A stretch of DNA of 64,000 nt from Pseudoalteromonas sp. H71 (GCF_001468485.1 NZ_LODI01000046.1:1-64000), one strand, 5' to 3'; positions 1 to 9,224 are shown, numbered from the stretch's first letter. Numbers and translations are program-made. The notes: generated by a model not told the origin, from the letters alone.

Positions 1-5
1 AGCCT

Positions 6-272
6 TTACCACTTTTTTGCCATTGCCTCTTGAATGACCTCGGATTTTAGCCGCTCTTCAGCATACATTTTCTTTAAACGGCGATTTTCATCTTCAAGCT
101 CTTTCATTCGTGTCATTAAAGACGCATCCATACCGCCGTATTTAGCGCGCCATTTATAAAAGGTTGAATTGCCCATGCCATGTTCGCGGCACAGCTCAGG
201 AATAGGCACGCCGCTTTCTGCTTGTTTTAAAATGGCAAGGATTTGGTTGTCTGTAAAATGTGCTTTTTTCAT
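6..272 (-). mobile_element. IS3-family transposase OrfA (element continues off the left edge)
   Basis: An 88-residue protein with an N-terminal helix-turn-helix (residues about 8-50, with the IS3 OrfA hallmark STFYKWRAKYGG at about 36-47) followed by a leucine-zipper-like tail (MKELEDENRRLKKMYAEERL). This is the DNA-binding OrfA of an IS3-group element, normally joined by frameshifting to an integrase OrfB, which would lie to the left of the window. AGGAG stands nine bases before the ATG on the minus strand. The IS end nearest the next gene lies at about 330-345, where a C-rich stretch precedes foreign sequence; I could not define the terminal inverted repeat exactly. Confidence 0.88.
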
Positions 273-339
273 AATTTTCTCCTGTGTTTACAATAAGAGA
301 AAATTCTACGCTTGGCTTCTATTATTTTTCGGGGGGATT

Positions 340-1653
340 ACCGACCCAGCGGTGTTTAATGAAGTCCAAAGGGCTTGTGTCTCATCTTTCGCTGTTTTAA
401 ACGAAGATAAGTATAAATATAGAACAGAAACACCTTGGCATAAAAACGGAAGTTTAGGTGTGTTCGAGAAAATCAGCTTTTATCATGATTTTGAAAAAAA
501 CAGACTATCGCCTTTAGCACGAGTGTTTGGTGTCCCCATTGAGCAGGTAAAAGATCTAGCTGGTTATATTTATACTCACCGCTGGAACCAGAGCTTAGGT
601 TCATCTAGTAAACCTGACTCTAGAGCTGAATTATGGAAAAGTAGACGTAACAATTATGATCCTTTTGATTCTAGATATAGTTTTCCTAATATTGATAATA
701 AGCACTTTTACACCGAATATCATTTGTTACTTGAGGTTGCTTCTAAATTACTAGAGTCAATGCCTGTACTAAAAGGCTACGATGATGGTGTTAGTGCATG
801 GGATGAATGGCTAGAAGAATACTTGATCCTTAGTGACGATAAGGCTTTGTTGGCAGAGTTACGAGATCCTATGCCATTGCAAAAGCCTGTGTGGACTACT
901 CGAACAGTCGATGAGAATTGGCAATGGCAAATTCAAGAGTCTGACTTTATAGATATTATGATTAATAGAAATGGTGCAGAATTTTGGCTAAATGTTGAAG
1001 GTAGTTGGAGCTACTACAAAGATGGAAAGTGTGAAGATGTTTCTTTTTCAACAATACTTGTTCCTAAAGAACTAAGCCAATCATTATTACACACGACTTG
1101 TAGCTATTTTAATCATCTCGATGAAGTTTATTTACAAGGTTTTTGTGGTTCAGTTTACTCCGATAATGAGCAAGAGTTTTCTTGTCAAGAATGGCTTGTT
1201 ACTAATGACTATGAAAGTGAATTGGAATCCAAAGATCCTTACAGTGGAACAATACAACACAGACCAATGACTGTTGCCAAGTTCGTTAGCGATAGCATGG
1301 GGATCTCTTACTCACATAACAAAAAGCAATGCTCACTAATTTCAGATAATAGCTTGTGCCTAGAGAATAAGTATTGGAGCGAAGATAAGCCGCGAGACTC
1401 AAATTCTTACACTAGTTCTGGCAGGCCAGTACGAGCATCCTTAAATTTTCTCAAGCTCATAAGCCACAAACTCAATGTTGATGTAGCTATTCAAATAAAT
1501 ATTAAGCGCAGTTATACAGACTCATACAGAAATAGGAATAATGATGACGAACTCGGATACCTCCCAAGATATAGTAAAACCTTCATCTTATCTGCTGACG
1601 GAAGACTTAGAGACTCAAGAAAAAGTTATCAACTTGGGAAGGATGCTACTTAA
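340..1653 (+). pseudogene. 5'-truncated large protein of unknown function, interrupted by the IS element
   Basis: The reading frame is open from inside the IS (169) to 1653, but the first 57 codons are antisense IS sequence, so the genuine part is about 438 C-terminal residues starting near 340. It begins without a start codon or ribosome site, so I infer that the IS removed the 5' end. The remainder is rich in Trp, Tyr, Asp and Ser, with segments such as SAWDEWLEEYLI and RDPMPLQKPVW, no membrane segment and no catalytic motif I recognise. Its 3' end overlaps the next gene by 113 bp in another frame. Position in an accessory island and coupling to the next gene suggest a two-gene system, possibly defence; this is inference only. 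Confidence 0.6.
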
Positions 1654-2263
1654 AAGCCTAAAAGATAGTGACCCAGACCAGATTACTGCATGGATGGTTA
1701 ATTACCTTTCTGAGCAAATATTAAAAGCGGAATCTGGGGAACACAAAGCAAATGAAAATTGCATTAATATTATTCTAAAGCTTTGGCAGAATAGAAGCTC
1801 TTTGCCAAATGGAAGTAGGCCATTCGAGAGCTTTGAACCTATTTTTAACGCCTTAGATTCTTTGGACCCTGAGTCAGCAGTTCCTCGATATATAACGAAC
1901 TTCTACGATGACGAGGAACATAAAAATACAATAGAGCCGTCGTCATCATGGTTGGAAATGGCAAAATTTTTAGATGCAACAACAAAAATTTTAATTACCT
2001 TTATGTTTGAACAAGCCATAAATGAGGCTACAGATGAGAAGACAAAGGATTGGATTAAGTCAATTCAAGGAGTTGTTGACGCAGGAGAAATTGAGTTTTT
2101 TATTCGGTACTATAATGAAGACGAACCGAACAAACACACGCAGCGAATTAGGAAATTAGAGAAAAGAATTGAAGAATTAAAGGTGTTTGAAAGCTTATGT
2201 GCTCCCATTAGAAAAGGTCTCGAAGAGGAGCTGTCCGCTTTAAACAATAAAAGTGATTCATAA
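1541..2263 (+). CDS. Hypothetical helical protein overlapping the truncated large gene
   Basis: 240 residues, acidic and predicted mostly helical, with a likely coiled-coil near the C-terminus (residues about 200-232, IRKLEKRIEELKVFESL). No signal peptide, membrane segment or known motif. AGGA lies six bases before the ATG at 1541 (a second ATG follows at once), so the start is credible even though it sits 113 bp inside the upstream frame. An inner ATG at 1643 has GGGAAGG directly abutting it, which is too close to be a good ribosome site. The long overlap suggests translational coupling and joint function with the truncated neighbour. I do not recognise the family. Confidence 0.6.
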   Translation: MMTNSDTSQDIVKPSSYLLTEDLETQEKVINLGRMLLKSLKDSDPDQITAWMVNYLSEQILKAESGEHKANENCINIILKLWQNRSSLPNGSRPFESFEPIFNALDSLDPESAVPRYITNFYDDEEHKNTIEPSSSWLEMAKFLDATTKILITFMFEQAINEATDEKTKDWIKSIQGVVDAGEIEFFIRYYNEDEPNKHTQRIRKLEKRIEELKVFESLCAPIRKGLEEELSALNNKSDS

Positions 2264-2429
2264 AGATTATTTTAACTTACAGAAAATACTATTTTCTCGC
2301 TGACTCTCTATTCATTTAACTGTTGTAAGGCCATGAAAAATTAGGGAAAATAAAAACTAGTAGACTGTATTATAAACAATTTAAGGTAGCTGTTAGGATA
2401 TGGAATTTAGAAAGACATTAGGTGGTGAC

Positions 2430-3959
2430 ATGGAAAAGAATAGCTCTAAATCTTCCATTATAACTTTTTTCTTAATTGTTGGTTGGCTAATTAATTTATT
2501 TTTCTTATGGGAAATAAGCGAATTACTCTCAGAGTATCCCATTGGTAGACATACCTCATTTGTAAATTACTTATATGAAACAATAAGTTGGAAGATGGCT
2601 CTGCTTTATATTGCAGGTGGTTTAACTTTTCTTTTTTGCTCTCTCTCCAAGAATCGAACTATTTCCAAACGATATGATGAGTTTTTTAATGCTCCTATTG
2701 TTGTGCCAGTATTAAACGTACTTGCACTGCTTGTTGGTATTTATGCGTCCGTTACTTCTGCTGAGATTTTGAAATGGTTAACAAATAATGAAGAAATAAC
2801 CGTTACAGCATATGTAGGATTCGATTATTTTTTATTCTTTTTATTAGTTATTTTAATTGGTTACGCTTTTCATGGTAAAGCTAGTAAAGAAGCTCAATTG
2901 AAGCATGACTCTATACAAAAAACTCGATTACAAGAACTGGAGGAGGTAATTAGATTAGCCCCTCCAGGTTCATTTAGTGAACAACTTAGTCATTATTGCG
3001 ATATTTTAGAGGATTGGTCTAGTAAGCATGTCATGAAAGAAACAAATGAGTTAGCTTTCATAAATGATGAGTCATTAACAAATGAAGAATTTCTAAAGAT
3101 TGAAGAAGCGATAGATAATCAAAGAGAATATATCAGAGCTTGTATAACTGCATTTGCCAGACTTGCGGGCACTTTTGATAATGCCGCCATGAATTTGTCA
3201 TCTCCAGATGTTTATAGAGCAAACATAATGCTGAAAACAACTGAAGATGTCGCCGGATATTTAAGTAATGGTTCAGAAGAATTTAAATCTAGATATTTCC
3301 CAAAGATAAATGTCACACCAGACCACCGACTATTCTTAGATAAACGTTATAGTGTAAAATTAACAAGTTCTGACAAAGCCATCTTAAAAGATGAACAAGC
3401 TTCCAGTAATTACCATCTGCCAAAGTTATTTAAACATGATGATGAAGTCCGCAACCTGATTTTGCCTGTTTTCGATAGTAATCCAAATGTTGATGATTAT
3501 GGGTATGATCTGAATGCAGAGTTTGACTATGCAACATACAACTTAATAGGTGCTCCAAGGGCTTTAGTTACAGGCCATGCACAATTCGTTTATGACGCTG
3601 AGATTCAGATCAAAACTTGGCTAGAAGAGGGGGCACCCAAAGCGCTATATGACGATGCAAAAATATACTTCGCGAATGATAAAAAAGGGCAATCCATAAT
3701 TTCATTTCCTTTATTATGTAATCGCTATGGAAATGGCTCTTTGGAGACAAAAAATATATCAGGGGCACTAAATATCTATAGAAATACTAAAAATATGTTT
3801 AGTGGAGATAACGAAAAGTTCCTGAATTTCTTTCATTTAACATCCCCTGCTTTAGTCTCACTGTCTCGTATAATTGAATACCATCTTATTTTATTGCAAA
3901 AAGCCGCTACGTATCATAAAATCGAGAGTAATAGAAATAAGGAGAAAGAAGATGTCTGA
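2430..3959 (+). CDS. Membrane protein with four TM helices, coiled coil and GAF-like C-terminus
   Basis: About 509 residues from the ATG at 2430. I prefer this to the ATG at 2400 because AGGTGG lies five bases upstream of it. Hydrophobic segments fall at about 11-30, 55-75, 92-115 and 130-150, followed by a charged helical linker (KEAQLKHDSIQKTRLQELEE). The last 100 residues (SIISFPLLC, SGALNIYR, FLNFFHLTSPALVSLSRIIEY) have the pattern of a GAF ligand-binding domain ending in its closing helix. No kinase, cyclase or nuclease domain is visible, so this would be a sensor without a recognised output domain. Its stop codon overlaps a small ORF. It sits in the accessory island between putative defence-type genes and yhiN. 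Function unknown. Confidence 0.62.
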   Translation: MEKNSSKSSIITFFLIVGWLINLFFLWEISELLSEYPIGRHTSFVNYLYETISWKMALLYIAGGLTFLFCSLSKNRTISKRYDEFFNAPIVVPVLNVLALLVGIYASVTSAEILKWLTNNEEITVTAYVGFDYFLFFLLVILIGYAFHGKASKEAQLKHDSIQKTRLQELEEVIRLAPPGSFSEQLSHYCDILEDWSSKHVMKETNELAFINDESLTNEEFLKIEEAIDNQREYIRACITAFARLAGTFDNAAMNLSSPDVYRANIMLKTTEDVAGYLSNGSEEFKSRYFPKINVTPDHRLFLDKRYSVKLTSSDKAILKDEQASSNYHLPKLFKHDDEVRNLILPVFDSNPNVDDYGYDLNAEFDYATYNLIGAPRALVTGHAQFVYDAEIQIKTWLEEGAPKALYDDAKIYFANDKKGQSIISFPLLCNRYGNGSLETKNISGALNIYRNTKNMFSGDNEKFLNFFHLTSPALVSLSRIIEYHLILLQKAATYHKIESNRNKEKEDV

Positions 3960-4041
3960 ACAACAGAAGCAACTTCTTAAAGATATGGCAGCTATGCAAA
4001 GGCTTCGTGAAGAGGCTAAAAAAATAGTAAACGAGTCTTAA
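3952..4041 (+). CDS. Possible 29-residue small protein coupled to the GAF-like membrane protein
   Basis: ATG at 3952 overlaps the end of the preceding gene by 8 bp (ATGTCTGA). GGAG stands eight bases upstream. The peptide is charged and helical (begins MSEQQKQLLKDMAAM, ends KKIVNES) with no hydrophobic segment. Overlap plus a good ribosome site favour translation. It is too short to assign a family and could be spurious. Confidence 0.4.
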   Translation: MSEQQKQLLKDMAAMQRLREEAKKIVNES

Positions 4042-4105
4042 CCTTAAATTTTAAGATAAAGCTGTAACCTAAGTTTTTAGAGTGATCAGCTTTAACTCGC
4101 ATTTT

Positions 4106-5287
4106 TTATACATTGTTACCAGCTACCCAGCCGCTACTCCAAGCCCACTGAAAGTTGTACCCTCCGAGCCAGCCTGTAACATCAACAGCTTCACCGATCA
4201 TGTATAGCCCTTTGACGGATTTACATTCCATAGTCTTAGAACTGAAGTGGTCTGTATCTACACCACCCAGCGTCACTTCAGCTGTCCTGTAACCTTCCGT
4301 TCCTGAAGGTTTAATTTTCCAGCTATGAATAATTTCCACTAGATGAGCTTGTTTTTGATGATCGAGTTGCTTAATTGGTACATTTTCTAAACAGTTAAGC
4401 TCAAGGAACTTTTCTACAAATCGTTTCGCAAAAATACCAGAAAGGAAGTTTTTAAGAGTTAAATTTGGCTGGCTTTCAACAGCCTCTTTTAAAGTATCTT
4501 CAAATGCGCCCCTAGGGAAAAGATCGATAGATATTTCATCACCTGCATCCCAATATGAAGATATCTGTAAAACAGCGGGGCCTGAAATGCCTCTGTGAGT
4601 AATTAGCATGTCTTCAGAAAACGATACGTTGTTAGTCGTGATGGAAACAGGCATTGAAACTCCAGAAACCTCAGCTAATTTATCTTTAAGTTCAGGCTGA
4701 AGCGTAAATGGTACTAACCCAGCTTTCGTAGGTAACACGTTTAATTCAAATTGCTCCGCTACTTTGTATGCGAAAGGTGTTGCACCTAATTTCGGCATGG
4801 ACAGTCCGCCTGTTGCAATCACTAAACTCTTACATTGATAATCTGCATTATTTGTTTTAATCAGAAAGTCATCGTTTTTTGTTTTTGTAATTTCAAGAAT
4901 GTCTGTTTGAAAGCTAAACTGGACAGAGTTATTTTCACACTCAGACATCAGCATAGAAACAATGTCTTTCGCTGAGTCATCACAAAATAGCTGGCCTAGA
5001 TCTTTTTCATGATAATTAATACCGTATTTCTCTACCAAAGAGATGAAGTCCCATTGAGTGAATTGACTCAGAGCTGATTTGCAGAAGTGTGGGTTTTTAC
5101 ATAAATACTTTTCAGGTTCAATATAGTAATTAGTGAAGTTACATCTACCACCACCAGATATAAGAATCTTCTTACCTGGCTTTTTGGCATGATCAAGCAC
5201 TAGTGTAGTCTTACCTCTTTCTGCTGCTCTAGAGGCACAAAATAATCCGGCAGCGCCAGCACCAATTACAATAACATCAATTTTCAA
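4106..5287 (-). CDS. yhiN: YhiN/HI0933-type flavoprotein, island-borne copy
   Basis: 393 residues, full length for the HI0933/YhiN family of FAD-dependent proteins (often called NAD(P)/FAD-dependent oxidoreductases). The N-terminal dinucleotide fold VIVIGAGAAGLFCASRAAE is at 5-23 and the family signature ISGGGRCNFTN at 43-53. A second FAD-contacting region GLYMIGEAVDVTGWLGGYNF lies near the C-terminus. The physiological reaction of YhiN is not well defined. The gene lies on the minus strand against the end of the accessory island, and the 3' end of a different yhiN copy is found just beyond it (5378-5557). I infer that this copy came with the island and replaces the disrupted host gene. Confidence 0.9.
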   Translation of the reverse strand: MKIDVIVIGAGAAGLFCASRAAERGKTTLVLDHAKKPGKKILISGGGRCNFTNYYIEPEKYLCKNPHFCKSALSQFTQWDFISLVEKYGINYHEKDLGQLFCDDSAKDIVSMLMSECENNSVQFSFQTDILEITKTKNDDFLIKTNNADYQCKSLVIATGGLSMPKLGATPFAYKVAEQFELNVLPTKAGLVPFTLQPELKDKLAEVSGVSMPVSITTNNVSFSEDMLITHRGISGPAVLQISSYWDAGDEISIDLFPRGAFEDTLKEAVESQPNLTLKNFLSGIFAKRFVEKFLELNCLENVPIKQLDHQKQAHLVEIIHSWKIKPSGTEGYRTAEVTLGGVDTDHFSSKTMECKSVKGLYMIGEAVDVTGWLGGYNFQWAWSSGWVAGNNV

Positions 5288-5377
5288 ACTAAATTAACCT
5301 ATGAACATATTTTGGGTTATTGTATCACTGTATTTTAAGAACAAAAATTTTTGACGAAAAAGTATTAATTATGGAAT

Positions 5378-5557
5378 TCGGCTGAAGTCACCCTTGGTGG
5401 TATAAATACAGATGAACTAAGCTCTAAAACGTTTGAAGCCAAAAAATCAAAAGGCTTGTATTTTATAGGGGAAGTTACCGATGTAACTGGTTGGCTTGGT
5501 GGGTATAACTTTCAGTACGCTTGGAGTTGTGGCTTTGCAGCGGGGCAATACGCGTAG
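5378..5557 (+). pseudogene. yhiN: 3' remnant of the presumed native yhiN gene
   Basis: The plus strand reads 59 codons then TAG: AEVTLGGINTDELSSKTFEA, then GLYFIGEVTDVTGWLGGYNF and QYAWSCGFAAGQYA. This matches the C-terminal 59 residues of the complete yhiN at 4106-5287 but is clearly divergent and runs the other way. No upstream coding sequence in this frame precedes 5378, so the homology stops abruptly there. The rest of the gene is expected beyond the left edge of the window, on the far side of the island. This marks the island boundary. Confidence 0.85.
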
Positions 5558-5609
5558 TTATTTTATTCATTGTTAAATACAGCGCACTCATATTACACTT
5601 ACCACTTAT

Positions 5610-6536
5610 GTGGTTAATATGAGTGTTCTGATGTTAAAGCATGTTTTAATTGGTTTTTTGCTTTTTTATATAAGCCAGGGTGTAAAGGCCTCTGAAAATT
5701 TAAGTGATCATGAAGTGTTTTGTATGCAATCAGACCAAGATTGCTTAACCTACATTAAATCTCGCCTTTTAAATGCGCAAAAGAACTCCTCTAATTGGTA
5801 TAAATTGAAAACATACGAATTTGACTATTATTTTGATTATCAAGAATTCGATAACCTTCATAGCGCATTAAGCCCCTTTGTTGACCAAGAAGAATTACCT
5901 GGTGCATTTAAAATACAAGTTTATTTTTATTATGCTAAATCACTTAATTACTTAGGTAATAAACAACAAGCAAAAGCCTATGCGGCAAAAGCATTTGCTC
6001 AACTTGATGAAATTTATAATGTATTTGGTGATCCTTTAAGGCTTGTAGAGCTGGCTAATTTACAGCACATATTTGGTGATAAAAAAAAGGCTCTTCGTGT
6101 ATTGCTCGATGCTGAGCAGCGCTATGCAAAAAGTAATGATGTTATTTTTCACTTTGAGTTACACATTAATAAAGGGCATATTTTTTATAACTGGCAACAG
6201 TACCCTCAAGCGATAGAAAGTAACTTAAAAGCCTATAACGCTATAAAAAATACAGAGCATGATGCAAAAACGGCAATAGCATTAGGTAATTTAGCGTTTT
6301 CTTATTTTAAACATAATGACTTTAATAACGCTGTAAAATATTTCAAAACTGCGTTCAATTACATCGAACCGGATAGCATTTACCACGCAACCTACAGTTT
6401 ACGTTTAGCGCAATCATATTGGGAGCTGGGTAATAAAACGCAAGCAACTTTGTGGTTAAATAAAATAGATATAGATAATGTCGAACTCTCAAAAAGCCAT
6501 GCAAAAGTTTATGATGAACTAAAAAGTAAAATCTAA
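5610..6536 (+). CDS. Secreted TPR-repeat protein
   Basis: About 305-308 residues. The start is uncertain: GTG at 5610, ATG at 5619 or ATG at 5631. A signal peptide (LKHVLIGFLLFYISQGVKAS) leads into a Cys-containing segment and then helical repeats. At least three tetratricopeptide units are visible, for example YPQAIESNLKAYNAIK and FNNAVKYFKTAFNYI. The architecture resembles the periplasmic N-terminal sensor half of some TPR-GGDEF proteins of Alteromonadales, but the protein ends without a membrane segment or GGDEF domain. It may be a scaffold or a stand-alone sensor. Specific role unknown. Confidence 0.7.
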   Translation: MVNMSVLMLKHVLIGFLLFYISQGVKASENLSDHEVFCMQSDQDCLTYIKSRLLNAQKNSSNWYKLKTYEFDYYFDYQEFDNLHSALSPFVDQEELPGAFKIQVYFYYAKSLNYLGNKQQAKAYAAKAFAQLDEIYNVFGDPLRLVELANLQHIFGDKKKALRVLLDAEQRYAKSNDVIFHFELHINKGHIFYNWQQYPQAIESNLKAYNAIKNTEHDAKTAIALGNLAFSYFKHNDFNNAVKYFKTAFNYIEPDSIYHATYSLRLAQSYWELGNKTQATLWLNKIDIDNVELSKSHAKVYDELKSKI

Positions 6537-6717
6537 AACTGGTTTGTTCAATCTAGTGTTCGATTTTGGTAATTAAATCTCATTGATAGCAAGGCAAAAA
6601 TTTAGTAAAAATAATTGTCCTAAATTAGGCGTTTTAAATATTATTTGAGTTATATTTTTCCTCTACTTGATTAAGGCTTACTGCGGGATTGTAGTTTGTG
6701 CTTTAAGTTTAAAAATA

Positions 6718-6754
6718 AAAAAGCCGATACTGCATATGCAATATCGGCTTTTTA
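6718..6754. terminator. Rho-independent terminator, bidirectional
   Basis: Inverted repeat AAAAGCCGATA / TATCGGCTTTT with an 11-12 base loop, with A and T tracts on both sides. It lies 19 bp downstream of ppaC (minus strand) and can also stop rightward transcription from the TPR gene. Confidence 0.85.
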
Positions 6755-6773
6755 GTGTTATTTATTAAAGCTA

Positions 6774-7700
6774 TTAGGCTTTAGCAAACGCATCTTGTAG
6801 TGGTGGTACTACTTGCTTTTTACGGCTTAATACACCGTCTAACCATACTTTATCATTTTCTGGTTTTACGCCGTAAGCCTGCTCAACTAGGTTTGCATCG
6901 TCAGATACAATCAGCATTTGTGAACCTTCTTTCATGATATCGGTAAGCAGTAAAAATACAGAGTGGCGGTTGCCTTCTGCTTTTAACTTAGCAATATCAG
7001 CTTCAAGGTCAGCTTTAATATCGTCAAATACAGCAAGGTCGATTACTTCTAGTTGGCCAATACCTACTAGGTTACCGTTCATGTTGAAATCTTTAAAGTC
7101 ACGCATAACTAAGTCACGTGCAGGTGTATCTTCTACTGCAGACTTAACGCGGAACATATCCATGCCTAGTTCTTTAAAGTCTTCAATACCCGCAATTTCA
7201 GCAAGTGCTTCAACACATTTAATATCGGCAGTGGTACAGGTAGGTGATTTAAATATTACAGTGTCGCTTAAAATTGCACACATCATAATACCAGCGATGT
7301 CTTTAGGGATTTCTACGCTGTAAAAATCGTACATCATTTTAATAATGGTGTTTGAACAACCTACAGGGCGAATCCAACATTCAAGCGGAGTAGATGATGT
7401 TAAGTCACCTAATTTATGGTGATCTACCACGCCAACAACACGGGCTTGGTCGATATCATCAGGGGCTTGTGTTTTTTCTGTGTGATCCACAATATACACA
7501 TCTTCGCCAGCGTAGCTTAGTTTAAGCTCCGGGGCTTCGAAGCCAAATTTATCAAGGATAAATTGAGTTTCTGGTGAAACATCACCAAGACGAGTTGGTA
7601 TTGCCGGCTCATCAATTTGGTTTTTTAAATAAGCCAGTGCAATTGCACCACAAATAGAATCTGAATCTGGGATTTTATGGCCCACTACATACATAGACAT
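6774..7700 (-). CDS. ppaC: Manganese-dependent inorganic pyrophosphatase
   Basis: 308 residues, the usual length of family II (DHH) soluble pyrophosphatases, which hydrolyse PPi to two phosphates in the cytoplasm and pull biosynthetic reactions forward. Metal-ligand motifs: GHKIPDSDS at 7-15, VDHTE at 71-75 and the signature VVDHHK at 91-96. The C-terminal DHHA2 domain ends with the substrate-binding LSRKKQVVP. It stands as a single gene followed by a strong terminator. Confidence 0.96.
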   Translation of the reverse strand: MSMYVVGHKIPDSDSICGAIALAYLKNQIDEPAIPTRLGDVSPETQFILDKFGFEAPELKLSYAGEDVYIVDHTEKTQAPDDIDQARVVGVVDHHKLGDLTSSTPLECWIRPVGCSNTIIKMMYDFYSVEIPKDIAGIMMCAILSDTVIFKSPTCTTADIKCVEALAEIAGIEDFKELGMDMFRVKSAVEDTPARDLVMRDFKDFNMNGNLVGIGQLEVIDLAVFDDIKADLEADIAKLKAEGNRHSVFLLLTDIMKEGSQMLIVSDDANLVEQAYGVKPENDKVWLDGVLSRKKQVVPPLQDAFAKA

Positions 7701-7818
7701 TGACGGAACTCCTTTAAATTTGTCGATATTCTAACAAAGTCTGTGCTCTTTAACATATAGACAGTGCAATTAAGTTTTAGTTACACTTTAAAATATTGAA
7801 TTTACTAGGTGTATAACT

Positions 7819-8334
7819 ATGCGACTGGGCCGTAAAGGGTGGAACAACGTTATAATCTTCTCGATGTTGATTATGATTTTCTTTTTAAATGGCTGGCATA
7901 AGCAGTTTTTAAGTGCTGAAAAAGAGCCTACATTGCAAGCTGTATTACCTGCACAAAGCTTTGTTTTAACACTCAGTTTTGTTGATCAAAAAATTGAGCG
8001 TATTGGTACTAGTTGGCGTACAACTGCGATAAAGAAAGACGCACCTGTTTTTTGGTCTGCATCTGAACTTCAATTACAAGAGCTTGTTAACCTTTGGCAA
8101 GGTATTCAGCTTTTGGTGGTTAATGAATCGGTGGTGTTTAACCCCAATGCGCCTTTGTTTGTTGCCACATTTGAACTAGCTGGAGAAAGTTTGCCTTGGG
8201 TATATTTACTTTACAAAGGAAATAAGCAGTATTACTTGCTAGAAAAAAGTACTCAGCGTGTATTTGCACTTGATATAAATGCGGCAAAGCAGCTGTTTCC
8301 TAGTTATGATTTTTCACTAAGTGAGCCTAATTAA
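7819..8334 (+). CDS. Conserved-type membrane-anchored hypothetical protein upstream of mutM
   Basis: 171 residues. One N-terminal membrane segment (residues about 10-24, VIIFSMLIMIFFLNG) is followed by a roughly 145-residue extracytoplasmic domain without cysteines or recognised motif. Its stop codon shares a base with the mutM start (TAATG), so the two genes are translationally coupled and co-transcribed. Function unknown; the link to DNA repair may be only positional. Confidence 0.75.
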   Translation: MRLGRKGWNNVIIFSMLIMIFFLNGWHKQFLSAEKEPTLQAVLPAQSFVLTLSFVDQKIERIGTSWRTTAIKKDAPVFWSASELQLQELVNLWQGIQLLVVNESVVFNPNAPLFVATFELAGESLPWVYLLYKGNKQYYLLEKSTQRVFALDINAAKQLFPSYDFSLSEPN

Positions 8335-9143
8335 TGCCTGAATTACCAGAGGTAGAAGTGAGCCGTATGGGGATCACTCCCCATATAAAAAACCAAGTTG
8401 TCACTAAGGTTAATATTTATAATGCCAGTATGCGCTGGCCTGTACCTGATGATGTTTACCAGCTAGAAGGGTTAACGGTTACTAGTATTGAGCGCCGTGC
8501 AAAATATTTATTACTGCATTGTGAGCTTGGTAGCACTATTTTACATTTAGGTATGTCGGGCAACTTACGGGTTGTAGATAAAAGCGAGCCTTTAAAAAAG
8601 CACGACCATGTAGAATTTGTATTTGGTAATAATAAGGCACTGCGCTTAAACGATCCACGCCGCTTTGGCTGCTGCTTGTGGCAAGAGCCAGATCAAGTAC
8701 ATAAGTTGCTTTCAAAGCTTGGGCCAGAGCCACTTACGGATGATTTTTTTGCAAAGCGGGTGTACGAACAGTCGCGCAATAAAAAAGTACCGGTTAAACA
8801 GTTTATTATGGATAACGCTGTGGTTGTTGGTGTAGGAAATATTTACGCTAATGAGTCATTGTTTAAAGCAGGGATACATCCAAAACGCGAAGCAGGGAAG
8901 GTTTCTCTTAAACGCTATCAAGCACTTATTCCGATAATAAAAGACACGTTAGCGGCCGCTATTACCCAAGGTGGTACAACCCTTAAAGATTTTGCACAAA
9001 GTGATGGTAAGCCAGGCTATTTTGCACAAGAGTTATTAGTGTATGGGCGAAAAGGAAAGCCCTGTTTAACGTGTGATAATGAGTTAGAAGAAATAAGGCT
9101 GGGGCAGCGTAGTACCGTTTTTTGTTCACATTGCCAAAAGTAA
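8334..9143 (+). CDS. mutM: Formamidopyrimidine-DNA glycosylase / AP lyase
   Basis: 269 residues, full length. It excises oxidised purines such as 8-oxoguanine and cleaves the abasic site. After Met removal the N-terminal PELPEVE supplies the catalytic proline and glutamate. Lys57 lies in ERRAKYLL. The helix-two-turn-helix region holds DNAVVVGVGNIYANE, and the C-terminal zinc finger has two Cys pairs (CLTC and CSHC). Start chosen because translation must begin directly at MPELPEV. Coupled to the upstream membrane protein and followed by a terminator. Confidence 0.98.
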   Translation: MPELPEVEVSRMGITPHIKNQVVTKVNIYNASMRWPVPDDVYQLEGLTVTSIERRAKYLLLHCELGSTILHLGMSGNLRVVDKSEPLKKHDHVEFVFGNNKALRLNDPRRFGCCLWQEPDQVHKLLSKLGPEPLTDDFFAKRVYEQSRNKKVPVKQFIMDNAVVVGVGNIYANESLFKAGIHPKREAGKVSLKRYQALIPIIKDTLAAAITQGGTTLKDFAQSDGKPGYFAQELLVYGRKGKPCLTCDNELEEIRLGQRSTVFCSHCQK

Positions 9144-9171
9144 CTACCTTTACTTTTTTAATGCTACAAAG

Positions 9172-9208
9172 AAAACCCCGTTAACACAATGTGCTAACGG
9201 GGTTTTTA
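9172..9208. terminator. Rho-independent terminator between mutM and the chemotaxis receptor
   Basis: Stem AAAACCCCGTTA / TAACGGGGTTTT flanked by A and T runs, placed between convergent genes, so it can serve both directions. Confidence 0.9.
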
Positions 9209-9224
9209 ATATATTCAAAGCGTT

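Noticed and set aside
169-339. Start of the long frame inside the IS element
   Set aside because: These codons are antisense to the transposase gene, so they are not part of the truncated host-side protein.
6934-7323. Open frame antisense to ppaC
   Set aside because: Overlaps a complete conserved enzyme gene; no ribosome site and low-complexity translation.
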